Assembly: GCF_042466685.1 (NCBI RefSeq)
Contig: NZ_CP170448.1
Span: 1,612,001-1,676,000 of the forward strand
DNA length: 64,000 nucleotides
Direction of reading: 5' to 3'
From: Vreelandella sp042466685
GTDB taxonomy: Bacteria; Pseudomonadota; Gammaproteobacteria; Pseudomonadales; Halomonadaceae
In this document: one piece after another, positions 16,991 to 25,847 of the stretch
How positions within the stretch are numbered: the first letter of the stretch is position 1
Layout: each line of letters starts with the position of its first letter
Made by a program: the position numbers and the translations under genes
Notes under the pieces: generated by a model
The model's input: only the letters and a program-made list of their open reading frames with translations
Told to the model about the DNA's origin: nothing
The model's database searches: none

Positions 16991-19300
16991 TTGAAGCTTG
17001 CAATTGCTGCTATCGTCAAAAATGAATTGGATAGTTTGAGTGAGTGGATGGCGTTTCACCTCGCGGTGGGGGCTAGCCACTTTTTAATTGCTGACAATGA
17101 AAGCGACGATGGTACTTACGAACGGCTTGAGTCGCTCTCTAAAACGGGCCTCGTTACGTTGATATCAGTGCCAAGTGGGGATGGCTCGCCGCAACTTCCT
17201 GCTTACCATAAACTACTCAAAAAGTGTCCTAAGAATATTGATTTAGTTGCGTTTATTGATGCCGATGAGTATCTGCTTCCTACTGCTGAACATGAGGTGG
17301 CAGGCCAGCAAAGCTCCTTTCCGTTACTCGATTGGCTAGCTAAGCAGTTTGCTTCAGCGGAGGTTGGCGCGCTAGCGCTGAACTGGGCGTGCTTTGGCTC
17401 CAACGGGGCGAAGTTTCGGGAGGCAGGGCTGGTGATCGAGCGTTTTACCCAGCGTGCTGAGCAGTCATTTCCTCCAAATCGCCACTTTAAGAGCGTGGTT
17501 CGGCCCGCTTATGTGAAGGCGTTTGAGAATCCGCATTATGCCCTCCTAAGCCGTGGCCACTATGTTAACGCCTTAGGCCAACCGCTTGAGACGAGATTAG
17601 ATCCTCAGGGCAAACCTAAGTTCGGCCTGAGTGAGCAAATAGTGTGGGAAGGCGCTCGTATTAACCACTATCTGGTGAAATCGGTTGAGGAGTTCGTGTT
17701 AGGCAAATCGAAACGCGGCAGCGCGGCGAGACCTAACTACAATAAGAAGCGTGACTACTTCATGCGCTACGACCGTAACGACGTTGCTTGCCGTGGTGCC
17801 GTTGAAATGGTGCCTCAGCTTGAGCCACACATACAGTGGTTACAGCAAATCGTTGGCGGTGCCCCCGGGGCTGAACCGGCGGCCGCTCAAGCAAATGCAG
17901 CCAAAGCGAGGTCAGTCTCCTTCGATTTGAAACTCTGGCTTAAGCGCCGCTTGAAAGAGGGAATTTCTACTACCAACAGTGGTGATGAGTTGCCCGTTGA
18001 GCATTGGGCGCTTGATTACCCTTCTGAGCAGCGCGGTTCGCGTTTTTTGCCATCAGGCCGCGTTGTACAGGGTTGGGTATTGCTGCCCGAAGCGCTCAAC
18101 GAGATGCAGTCCGATGTGTTCGTCGTTGCTGAGTGGCAGCCAGCGTTTGAGCTCTGCCACCCGTTGGAAATTGATCGCCCCGATGTGATTGAAAATGTGC
18201 TCAAGGTGCCTGCCAAACAGCACCCGTTACTTAACTGCGGTTTTCGCTTTACCATACCTCCGAGGCTAGGGCGCTTCCGCTTATGGCTGGCGCTGGGAGA
18301 GCAGCGCTGGCTGCTGCAAGACGTGAGCGTCGATACCCAGGATGCCGAGTCGTCTGAGCAATTAAAAGTGCTTGAGGGCAAGCAGGGCTGGCTGTTCCTG
18401 GATAACGACACCAACGGTAGCGTTGACCAGTTTATGGGCCGAATGCGCTTAACCAAGGCGGGAGTTGCGGGCTGGCAAACCTACTTAACTCAGACCGCTA
18501 AGGTGGCCGGTGAGCGGCCTTGGGCGCTGTTAGTGGCACCTTCAAAAGAGAGCGTGATGGGGGCCCGTTATCACCCGCTTAGAGAAGGTAACACTGGCCC
18601 CATGCATCAGGTGCTTGGCTTGGCAGCTTCCAACGATGTGGTATACCCGGTTCCAGAGCTAAAAGCGTTGGGTGACAGCGCTTTTATTCCCACCGATACC
18701 CACTGGACCCATAAAGGCGCTTTGGCAGCCACCATCGCGCTGGCTGAAAAGCTTGGGGTTGATCCAGAGGTGTGCCAAGCGATATTTCAAAAGGATCGCT
18801 ACAAAGATAAAACCATGGGCGGTGACCTGGGGAATAAGCTAACCCCCAAGCAAACCTCAACCATTGAGGTGCTTATCTCCTTTAATCATGTGCGTTACAA
18901 AGTATTTGATAATGGCCTACCCAATTTTGGTCGACTGCTGGTGATGGAGTACCCCGATGCACTGGTCGCGGGAACCTGTTTAGTGTTCGGCTCCTCCTCT
19001 AGTTACTCGATGTTTAACTATCTGTGCAGAATCTTTAAGCGCTTTGTATTTGTTCACAGCGCTGGGAATATTGATCCTGACTTGGTCGCAGCGGTGGCGC
19101 CAGACTTCTTGGCGGCGCAAACCAATGCGCGGTTTGTGGTACAGGTGCCTAGCTCAGAGCAATCGCTATTAGAACTTATTCGTGATAAACGGGTGCGGTT
19201 AGACATTGAAGAGCAGGCGATGGTCGAGAAACGCCAAGTGCTTGCCAAGCCTGACGACGTACTGTTAGCGGAACTCAATTTGATCCCCTGGCTAGGTTAA
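16991..19300 (+). CDS. GT92/GT2-type glycosyltransferase fused to AlgX/AlgJ-like acetyltransferase domain
   Basis: TTG is the start, supported by AGGGG at 16978-16982, 8 bases upstream. Residues 1-290 are a GT92/'Glyco_tranf_2_4' domain: IAAIVKNELDSLSEWMAFHL, ADNESDDGTYERL, VAFIDADEYLLP (DxD). A linker follows, then a beta-rich segment (about 345-450, GRVVQGWVLLPE). Residues about 455-769 resemble the SGNH-like domain of AlgX/AlgJ: LEGKQGWLFLDNDTNG, TDTHWTHKGALAATIALAE (the Asp-x-His pair near residue 570), and FGSSSSYSMFNYL with a candidate catalytic Ser near 666. AlgX/AlgJ domains are normally periplasmic, yet no signal peptide or membrane segment is seen here, which is odd. It could transfer a sugar and an acetyl group in the cytoplasm. 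Confidence 0.78.
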   Translation: MKLAIAAIVKNELDSLSEWMAFHLAVGASHFLIADNESDDGTYERLESLSKTGLVTLISVPSGDGSPQLPAYHKLLKKCPKNIDLVAFIDADEYLLPTAEHEVAGQQSSFPLLDWLAKQFASAEVGALALNWACFGSNGAKFREAGLVIERFTQRAEQSFPPNRHFKSVVRPAYVKAFENPHYALLSRGHYVNALGQPLETRLDPQGKPKFGLSEQIVWEGARINHYLVKSVEEFVLGKSKRGSAARPNYNKKRDYFMRYDRNDVACRGAVEMVPQLEPHIQWLQQIVGGAPGAEPAAAQANAAKARSVSFDLKLWLKRRLKEGISTTNSGDELPVEHWALDYPSEQRGSRFLPSGRVVQGWVLLPEALNEMQSDVFVVAEWQPAFELCHPLEIDRPDVIENVLKVPAKQHPLLNCGFRFTIPPRLGRFRLWLALGEQRWLLQDVSVDTQDAESSEQLKVLEGKQGWLFLDNDTNGSVDQFMGRMRLTKAGVAGWQTYLTQTAKVAGERPWALLVAPSKESVMGARYHPLREGNTGPMHQVLGLAASNDVVYPVPELKALGDSAFIPTDTHWTHKGALAATIALAEKLGVDPEVCQAIFQKDRYKDKTMGGDLGNKLTPKQTSTIEVLISFNHVRYKVFDNGLPNFGRLLVMEYPDALVAGTCLVFGSSSSYSMFNYLCRIFKRFVFVHSAGNIDPDLVAAVAPDFLAAQTNARFVVQVPSSEQSLLELIRDKRVRLDIEEQAMVEKRQVLAKPDDVLLAELNLIPWLG

Positions 19301-19434
19301 TGGGGGGTCTTCCTTGGCCGCTTTTAGAGATGCACTGCCGATCGCAAGTCGGCGGGCATGACGATTGGTGTGACATGGGCTACAGGCTGGTAAGATGCCT
19401 GCTCCATATCCGCCGGCTAAGACGCTTTTTCTGA

Positions 19435-21711
19435 ATGAATGCTACTCAAACATCTGGTGATAGGGGGTGGTACCCTCATCATCGCAGCCCACAACGCTTT
19501 GTCCCCTTACAACAATTAGAGGCGGCTTCACGTCCCGGTGAATGGCTTTCACTGGGGACTGAGCCGCTTTTTTCGTTAGAGGGGCAACTGCCGCTACCGG
19601 GCTGGAATATGGTCGAAATTGCCTGCGAACGGGATGTGACCAGTGTGGTGTCTAGCCTGACATTTGAATCCTCGCGCCGCTCGGTAACGGTTGAGTTGCC
19701 ACTGCGGGTGGGTAAGGTAACTAAGCGTTTGGTATATGTTCCCAGAGGCGTTAAGCGGGTGACTTTTGCCCCCATGAACGCCGTGGGTGCATTTTCGCTG
19801 GGGCATTTTCGTTTTGTTTGGCTAACACCTATGTTCGCTCATAACCGTTTACTGCAGCGGTTATCAAACATGCATGAGCACTATCGTGATCTCTCGCTGA
19901 ATGAGATTTTGCAGAGCTTGAAGCAGCAGGCGCGTAAGCAAAGCCGAAAATGGCAGACCATCGCGCTTGAAGATTACGAAAGCACCTTTATCAGCCTCTC
20001 TACCCGGCGGCATTATCAGCACTGGATTCGCCAAATCGAGCGCAGGCGGGCGCCTAACGAGCCTATCGTGGCATTGCGTTCTCGTCTTCACTCTTTCGAT
20101 TGCAGCATGCTGCTGGTTTGCCCAGCGGGGGATCCCATGGATGCTGCTCAAATACAGGCTCTGAAGCAGCGCTTGAACCTCAGTTTGGCAAGCTTGGCGG
20201 AGCAGTCGCTCACACCTCATCAGGCGTTGCTGTTACTGCCGCCCCAGGTGCTCAAGCAGTGGCATGAATGGTTGAGTGAGTGGCAGCGTGAAATGCCTTT
20301 CTTTAGCGTGATGGAGAGCGATGCCACTAGCGTGGCGGCACTGCGCGTTGAGGCGCTCTCCTACTGTGAGCATGCCTGGGTATGGTTTTTACGCCCCGGT
20401 GACCGTTTGGCCACCAATGCCTTGTTCCATATGGCGAGCATTGCCGTGGATAACCCCAAAGCGCAAATGTTGGTGGCCGACGAAGATAGCCTGGATGAGG
20501 AGGGCATTCGGCACTCGCCGCTGTTTAAGCCTGAGTGGAACGCCGATTTACTGCTCGCAATGCCCTACATGGGCCGCGCTGTTTGTTACCGGCACGGTTT
20601 TGTGCCGCGTCTCTCTGCAGAGATGTGCGGCGAGTTCGCCAATGACGCGGATTGGCTCGATTACGTACAAACCCTGAATGTGACTCGGCGGGAAGACTTT
20701 ACCCCGGAGCAACTGGCGCATGTACCGCATATTGCTTACCACGGCGCACCGGGGTCTGAGTTAACACATGCAAGCTATGTGGCTACTGTTGCACAACATC
20801 TGCGCGAAAGCGGACTTAACGCTGAGGTGACACCTGGGCTACTGCCGGGTACCCAACGCGTTCGCTGGCCAATGCCAGACCCCCCGCCACTGGTGAGTTT
20901 GTTGGTGCCCACCCGCGATGGGGTGAATATTCTGCGCCCCTGCGTGGATGCCATTCTGGATCGTACCGATTACACCCACTTCGAGCTGCTGATTCTGGAT
21001 AACCAGAGTAGCTGCCCCGAAACTCTGACGTATTTGAAAGACGTAGCGGCCCGCGATACCCGGGTAAAAGTGTTGCTGTGGGATGCGCCTTTCAACTACT
21101 CCTCAATTAATAACTTTGGCGCGGCCAATGCCAAGGGCAGCATTATCGGCTTGATCAATAATGATATCGAACCGATCGATGGGCAGTGGTTGAGTGAGAT
21201 GGTAGAGCAGGTCTCCCGCCCTGAGATTGGCTGTGTGGGTGCCAAGCTCTATTACCCCAACGATACCGTTCAGCACGGTGGAGTGATTTTAGGGCTGGGC
21301 GGTTTAGCGGGGCATGCCCACCGCTTTTTCCAGCGTGATGAAGATGGCTATATGGGCCGGTTAAAAGTCACGCAGAACCTTTCTGCGGTGACGGCCGCCT
21401 GCCTGCTGTTACGCAAGGAAGTCTTCGATGCGGTCAACGGGTTGAACGAGGAAGATCTAGCGGTGGCCTATAACGATGTGGATCTCTGCATCAAGGTTCG
21501 TGAAGCCGGATACCGTAATCTGTGGACGCCTTATGCCGCGCTCTATCATCATGAATCTATCTCTCGTGGTGCCGATGATACCCCAGAAAAACGCGCCCGC
21601 TGGCTCAGCGAATACGCTTACATGCGTAAAACCTGGGGCGCGTTGCTGGACAGCGATCCGGCTTACAATCCCAATTTAACTCTGGTGCACGAAGATTATT
21701 CATTGCGTTAG
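19435..21711 (+). CDS. Large GT2 family glycosyltransferase with unknown N-terminal domain
   Basis: The 758-residue protein has a GT2 catalytic domain in the last ~270 residues: PLVSLLVPTRDGVNILRPCV, ELLILDNQSSCPETL, GLINNDIEPIDGQWLSEM, YYPNDTVQHGGVILGLGG and AYNDVDLCIKVREAGYRN, the pattern of the WbbL/RgpF-type rhamnosyl/galactosyl transferases. Residues about 220-480 look like a second, diverged glycosyltransferase fold (FLRPGDRLATNALFHM, LVADEDSLDEEG, FKPEWNADLLLAMPYMG), common in two-domain enzymes of this group. The first ~110 residues are beta-rich and unrecognised. With dTDP-rhamnose made nearby, rhamnosyl transfer is plausible but not shown. Confidence 0.83.
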   Translation: MNATQTSGDRGWYPHHRSPQRFVPLQQLEAASRPGEWLSLGTEPLFSLEGQLPLPGWNMVEIACERDVTSVVSSLTFESSRRSVTVELPLRVGKVTKRLVYVPRGVKRVTFAPMNAVGAFSLGHFRFVWLTPMFAHNRLLQRLSNMHEHYRDLSLNEILQSLKQQARKQSRKWQTIALEDYESTFISLSTRRHYQHWIRQIERRRAPNEPIVALRSRLHSFDCSMLLVCPAGDPMDAAQIQALKQRLNLSLASLAEQSLTPHQALLLLPPQVLKQWHEWLSEWQREMPFFSVMESDATSVAALRVEALSYCEHAWVWFLRPGDRLATNALFHMASIAVDNPKAQMLVADEDSLDEEGIRHSPLFKPEWNADLLLAMPYMGRAVCYRHGFVPRLSAEMCGEFANDADWLDYVQTLNVTRREDFTPEQLAHVPHIAYHGAPGSELTHASYVATVAQHLRESGLNAEVTPGLLPGTQRVRWPMPDPPPLVSLLVPTRDGVNILRPCVDAILDRTDYTHFELLILDNQSSCPETLTYLKDVAARDTRVKVLLWDAPFNYSSINNFGAANAKGSIIGLINNDIEPIDGQWLSEMVEQVSRPEIGCVGAKLYYPNDTVQHGGVILGLGGLAGHAHRFFQRDEDGYMGRLKVTQNLSAVTAACLLLRKEVFDAVNGLNEEDLAVAYNDVDLCIKVREAGYRNLWTPYAALYHHESISRGADDTPEKRARWLSEYAYMRKTWGALLDSDPAYNPNLTLVHEDYSLR

Positions 21712-21751
21712 GGTTAATAGTGAAGGGTAAGGAGTGAGGGGTAAGGGGGGC

Positions 21752-21826
21752 ATAGCTCGTGGTAAGCGGAGCGCACCCGCGAATACAGCGCGAAGCGTTG
21801 CTGGGGTTAGCTTGTGCAGGCAGTGT
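21752..21826 (+). repeat. Isolated half REP/BIME element
   Basis: GCATAGCTCGTGGTAAGCGG, GCGCACCCGCG, CAGCGCGAAGCGTTGC and TTGTGCAGGCAGTGT match the left half of the arrayed unit at 30.9-33.8 kb, with a few changes. The right inverted half is absent. It lies in the gap between two glycosyltransferase genes, as does the copy at 257. Confidence 0.7.
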
Positions 21827-21894
21827 AATCACCGATGTGGTTTGTAATGCCGGGTGTGTGCATCACTCGATTAATGGATTAAAAGGGGTGCATC

Positions 21895-22953
21895 ATGAGT
21901 CGCCAAATTCACTGGGTCGTTCTTAGCGATGGCGCGTGGCCAACGGAGGATATCTATTTCTATGAATCCGCTGCGCCTATCCTGCGTCAACAGGGCGTGC
22001 TGACCGAGCGGTTTCCCGTCTCTCGCTCTTTCGGTGCTGCACGGCTGCATGGGCCTTCCTTCAAACGCCGCTATGCCGGGGTAAACTTGCTGCTATGCCG
22101 CTCGCTACCGTTAAGCTGGCTGCGCTGGCTAGAGCGAAACCGTAATGCCTTTGGCTATATCGTCTATTTGATTGATGATGATATAGCCGCTGCTGCCGAC
22201 GATGCCACGTTACCCAGCGCTTATCGCAAACGTATGGCGGGGATCGCCAGCCTTCAGCCACGCTTGCTGGCCCTGGCCGATGAAGTGGTGGCGTGTAGTG
22301 ACCAATTGGCTAGCTACTTTACCCCGCGCCACGCCAATGTGTCAGTCCTTACTCCCTCGCTACTGGCGCCGTTACCCAGCCAGACCCACTTTACCGCTAA
22401 CCCATCTTCAGAAACACCTTGGCAGATAGGCTTTCACGGTACGCGGGCGCATCTTCAGGATTTACTGCATATCACACCTGCCTTGGAGGCACTCCAACAG
22501 CAACGCGACGATACCGAGCTTGAGATAATGCTGGGCCAGCATATGCCTAAGCGTTTGGCGGCGCTGCCTCGGGTGAAAGCCCCCGCGCCGCTACCCTGGC
22601 AGTCTTTTCAGCAGTACCAGCGTCAGTGCCGCCTACACATTGGTTTGGCGCCGCTATTAGCAACGCCGTTCAATCAGGGTAAGTCCTTTATCAAGTTTCT
22701 GGATATTGCCGCCATGGGCGGGGTAGGCATCTATTCCAATCGCTACCCTTATACGGAGGTAGTGCGTCATGGCGAAAATGGCCTGCTGGTGGATGATGAT
22801 CTCACCGCTTGGCAGGCTGGCTTCAAGCAATTACTGGAAGACCCCGCCGCTACTGCACGCATGGCTAAGCAGGCTGCAATTGATGCCCAGCGTGTTGGTG
22901 ATTCTTTAAATGCCTCGTGGTTCTGGCAGGCACGCAGTGAGCGCTTAGATTAA
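21895..22953 (+). CDS. Glycosyltransferase, GT4-like
   Basis: The 352 residues show a GT-B-like arrangement: YESAAPILRQQGV near the start, a middle YIVYLIDDDIAAAADD segment, IGFHGTRAHLQDLLHITPAL at the start of the C-terminal Rossmann domain, and a C-terminal LAPLLATPFNQGKSFIKFLD, then DIAAMGGVGIYSNRYPYTEV and GENGLLVDDD, equivalent to the donor-binding E-x7-E region of GT4 enzymes with the first Glu replaced. The YLIDDDI segment also recurs as YLLDLDDDL in the last module of the protein at 6988, so the two belong to the same subfamily. ATG start with AAAAGGGG upstream. The acceptor is unknown. Confidence 0.75.
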   Translation: MSRQIHWVVLSDGAWPTEDIYFYESAAPILRQQGVLTERFPVSRSFGAARLHGPSFKRRYAGVNLLLCRSLPLSWLRWLERNRNAFGYIVYLIDDDIAAAADDATLPSAYRKRMAGIASLQPRLLALADEVVACSDQLASYFTPRHANVSVLTPSLLAPLPSQTHFTANPSSETPWQIGFHGTRAHLQDLLHITPALEALQQQRDDTELEIMLGQHMPKRLAALPRVKAPAPLPWQSFQQYQRQCRLHIGLAPLLATPFNQGKSFIKFLDIAAMGGVGIYSNRYPYTEVVRHGENGLLVDDDLTAWQAGFKQLLEDPAATARMAKQAAIDAQRVGDSLNASWFWQARSERLD

Positions 22954-23011
22954 TCCCTAGTAATGCGACAAGTTTCTGAATTTTTCCAGTAGCTCATTTA
23001 AGGACACGTCT

Positions 23012-23785
23012 GTGACTGTGATTAACCAAACACTGTTAGATGCCGTTGAGCGCATTGCACATGACGCTGGCGATGCCATTATGAGCGTTTACGCACGCGA
23101 GTTCAGTGTGGAAGAGAAGGACGATAAAAGCCCGCTGACCGAGGCGGATATTGCTGCCCACGATGTCATTGTGCGTGGTTTGAAAGCACTACCGGTTCAG
23201 TTCCCGATCCTTTCTGAAGAGGATATTGAGGGTTTTTCCGGTGCCGATGCTGATGGTCGCTACTGGTTAGTCGACCCGCTGGATGGCACCAAGGAGTTCA
23301 TCAAGCGTAACGGCGAGTTCACCGTCAATATTGCCTTGATCGAAAACGGTAAGCCGGTGCTGGGCGTGGTGACCGCGCCTGCACTTGAGGTGGGTTACGT
23401 CGCAGCGAAAGGGCTGGGGGCGTTTAAGGTTGAAGCCGATGGAAGCCGCAAGGCTATTTCCGTGGCAGGCAAGCCTAAAGCGGGCGTTACCTGGCGGATA
23501 GTGGGAAGCCGTTCGCACCCTAGCCCTGATTTAGCCGCGTGGCTGGAACAGTTGGGTGAGCACACCATGCTGCCCATGGGGAGCTCGCTAAAGCTGTGCA
23601 TCATTGCTGAAGGTTTTGCCGATGCTTACCCACGATTAGGGCCCACCTGCTTATGGGATACCGGCGCCGCCCATGCGGTAGTGCTGGAAGCGGGCGGTCG
23701 TGTAGAAACCCTGGAAGGCGCCCCGCTTAGCTACGCCAACCCCAGTGAAAAGCTCAACCCCTATTTTGTGGTGTGGGGGCATTAA
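23012..23785 (+). CDS. cysQ: 3'(2'),5'-bisphosphate nucleotidase CysQ
   Basis: CysQ hydrolyses 3'-phosphoadenosine 5'-phosphate (PAP) to AMP. Inositol-phosphatase family motifs are clear: PILSEEDIEG (metal-binding Glu), WLVDPLDGTKEF (Asp-Pro-Leu-Asp-Gly-Thr) and WDTGAAHAVVLEAGG. The 257-residue length is normal. GTG start with AAGGA 7 bases upstream. Its place inside a glycan operon that also encodes a sulfotransferase suggests that it relieves PAP inhibition during polysaccharide sulfation, rather than serving only sulfate assimilation; this is inference. Confidence 0.93.
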   Translation: MTVINQTLLDAVERIAHDAGDAIMSVYAREFSVEEKDDKSPLTEADIAAHDVIVRGLKALPVQFPILSEEDIEGFSGADADGRYWLVDPLDGTKEFIKRNGEFTVNIALIENGKPVLGVVTAPALEVGYVAAKGLGAFKVEADGSRKAISVAGKPKAGVTWRIVGSRSHPSPDLAAWLEQLGEHTMLPMGSSLKLCIIAEGFADAYPRLGPTCLWDTGAAHAVVLEAGGRVETLEGAPLSYANPSEKLNPYFVVWGH

Positions 23786-23888
23786 GTTTGGGCGGCTCGT
23801 TGGTCGATTAGATTGCCCGTCCTGCGCGTTCTGATTAGCGGGTTGGTTCCCATGGGCTTTTGTGGCTGGCTGTGTCTTGCCCGTGTTT

Positions 23889-23914
23889 AAAGCCGGTTAT
23901 AAACCCCGCTTTTG
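23889..23914 (+). terminator. Possible weak terminator after cysQ
   Basis: AAAGCCGG, TTATAAA and CCCCGCTTTT can fold into an imperfect hairpin ending in four T. The stem has at least one internal mismatch. Downstream, before the second ugd, the DNA repeats AGAGCTCTT-like words (23918-23980), which I cannot assign. Confidence 0.3.
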
Positions 23915-24001
23915 AAAATAGCTCTTGAAAGAGCTCTTGAGAATAGCTTCTAAAGAGAGCTTTTATAGAGAGCTTTAAAGACAGTCTAGGAATTGATTCG
24001 C

Positions 24002-25168
24002 ATGAAAATTGCCGTTGCAGGAACAGGCTATGTAGGGCTTTCCAACGCGATGCTGCTGGCGCAGCACCACGAAGTGGTGGCGGTAGATATCGTGCCCGAA
24101 AAGGTCGAGCTGCTGAACAGCCGCCGCTCACCGATTGAAGATACGGAAATAGCGGCGTTCTTGAACCGTGATGATTTGAACTTTACCGCTACGCTGGATG
24201 CTGAAGAGGCCTACGCAGGCGCCCAGTTCGTGATTATTGCCACGCCCACTGATTACGATCCGCAAACCAACTATTTTGATACTACGAGCGTTGAGGCCGT
24301 TATCGAGCAGGTTATGCGCATCAACCCCGAGGCGGTAATGGTGGTTAAATCCACCGTGCCGGTGGGGTACACCAAGAGCGCTGCTGAACGCTTCAATACT
24401 CAGAATCTGATTTTCTCGCCCGAGTTCTTGCGCGAAGGCAAGGCGCTGTATGACAACCTTTACCCTTCGCGCATCATTGTCGGCGAGCGCTCCAGCCGCG
24501 GCGAGACGTTTGCTGAACTGCTAAGGCAGGGGGCGATGACGAAAGAGGTGGAAGTGCTGCTGACCAACAGTACCGAAGCCGAGGCGATCAAGCTGTTTGC
24601 CAATACCTATCTGGCCATGCGGGTCGCCTACTTCAATGAACTGGACAGCTACGCTGAAACCCACGGCTTGGATGCCAAGCAGATTATTCAGGGTGTTGGC
24701 CTTGATCCGCGTATTGGCAAGCACTACAACAACCCAAGCTTTGGGTATGGCGGCTACTGCCTGCCGAAGGATACTAAGCAACTGCTGGCCAACTATGCCG
24801 ATGTGCCAAGCAACATAGTTCAGGCAATTGTGGATGCCAACCGCACCCGCAAGGATTTTATCGCCGAGTCGATACTGCGCCGCAACCCGACCATTGTGGG
24901 CGTGTATCGCCTCATCATGAAAACGGGTTCGGATAACTTCCGCGCCAGTGCCATGCAGGGCGTGATGAAGCGCATCAAGGCGAAAGGTGTGGAAGTGGTG
25001 GTGTACGAGCCGGTGCTGGAAGAGGATAAGTTTTTCGGTTCCACCGTCATGCGTGACTTGGCTGCATTCAAGGAGAAGTGTGATGTCATCCTGGCTAATC
25101 GCATGGTTGCTGAACTGAGCGATGTGGAAGACAAAGTGTATACCCGCGACCTGTTCGGCAGTGATTGA
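24002..25168 (+). CDS. ugd: UDP-glucose 6-dehydrogenase (second copy)
   Basis: Same enzyme as at 12722: MKIAVAGTGYVGLSNAMLLA, SPEFLREGKALYDNLYPSRI and NNPSFGYGGYCLPKDTKQLL are present, with the catalytic Cys intact. The start is ATG 24002, behind TAGGAA; the open frame reaches back to 23993. The two genes are co-directional, 11.3 kb apart, and nearly identical in long blocks of protein. The first copy has more AT-rich codons, so this one looks native and the first a diverged or imported paralogue. It closes the glycosyltransferase block. Confidence 0.95.
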   Translation: MKIAVAGTGYVGLSNAMLLAQHHEVVAVDIVPEKVELLNSRRSPIEDTEIAAFLNRDDLNFTATLDAEEAYAGAQFVIIATPTDYDPQTNYFDTTSVEAVIEQVMRINPEAVMVVKSTVPVGYTKSAAERFNTQNLIFSPEFLREGKALYDNLYPSRIIVGERSSRGETFAELLRQGAMTKEVEVLLTNSTEAEAIKLFANTYLAMRVAYFNELDSYAETHGLDAKQIIQGVGLDPRIGKHYNNPSFGYGGYCLPKDTKQLLANYADVPSNIVQAIVDANRTRKDFIAESILRRNPTIVGVYRLIMKTGSDNFRASAMQGVMKRIKAKGVEVVVYEPVLEEDKFFGSTVMRDLAAFKEKCDVILANRMVAELSDVEDKVYTRDLFGSD

Positions 25169-25240
25169 TGCTAAGCAAGGTGATGGCCCTAGTCACTCAG
25201 CGTCATACAGGCAGGTACTCACAGTAATGTGGGCTTCCCA

Positions 25241-25846
25241 TCAGATAACGGCCCATCTGAACTCGTCTTCCAGTATTTCCAGATACTGGTCGTCATCTAG
25301 CTTGCCGCACGCTCCTTCAACAATATCCGTTCCTACATCGAACAGCGCCAGGCAGGTTTCATCGATTTTGTGACGAGAACGGTACAATACACCGGCAAGC
25401 TTAAGCTTAACCGCATGGGAGGCCCAATTTGGCGAAAACTTGTAAGGCGGCGATAAAGACGCATCATAATCTCCCAGTATGGTGGCATCGAGCCTGTAGC
25501 GACCAAGATGGGCAACGGTGAAATCCAACACTGTGATTGGGTTTTGCAGTACCAACTTAAACATGCCGAGTTTTTGTAGCTCAGACAACGATGAAAACAT
25601 TTCCGCTTCATTAAGGTGCGCCACATTTCGGCAAACTGACTCAGCCAAAGCGCCAATAGGTGTCTCAGCCATATAGCAAACGCCGGGAGTGCCACTGATG
25701 GGTGTCCAACGGTTTTGGGGGCTCTCTGAATAGAATTTGGCTGAACCGTATTTTGTACCGCTGACCCGATAAAAGCAGGTGTTCAGGTCAATGGTTTTTA
25801 CGGGTAGCGATTCGAGTGTATCCATATCCTCCGGAAAACGAGCCAT
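25241..25846 (-). CDS. RES-domain toxin (NAD+ phosphorylase family)
   Basis: The 201-residue protein has RES-family features: CFYRVSGTKYGSAKFYSE (Arg and Tyr), NRWTPISGTPGVCYMAETPI, ALAESV (Glu) and LDFTVAHLGRYRLDATIL. RES toxins degrade NAD+ in the absence of their antitoxin. ATG at 25846 lies one base after the stop of the upstream antitoxin-like gene, so the two are translated as a unit. Expression is toward the second ugd gene on the other strand (convergent). Toxic activity is inferred from family membership. Confidence 0.82.
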   Translation of the reverse strand: MARFPEDMDTLESLPVKTIDLNTCFYRVSGTKYGSAKFYSESPQNRWTPISGTPGVCYMAETPIGALAESVCRNVAHLNEAEMFSSLSELQKLGMFKLVLQNPITVLDFTVAHLGRYRLDATILGDYDASLSPPYKFSPNWASHAVKLKLAGVLYRSRHKIDETCLALFDVGTDIVEGACGKLDDDQYLEILEDEFRWAVI

Positions 25847-25847
25847 C

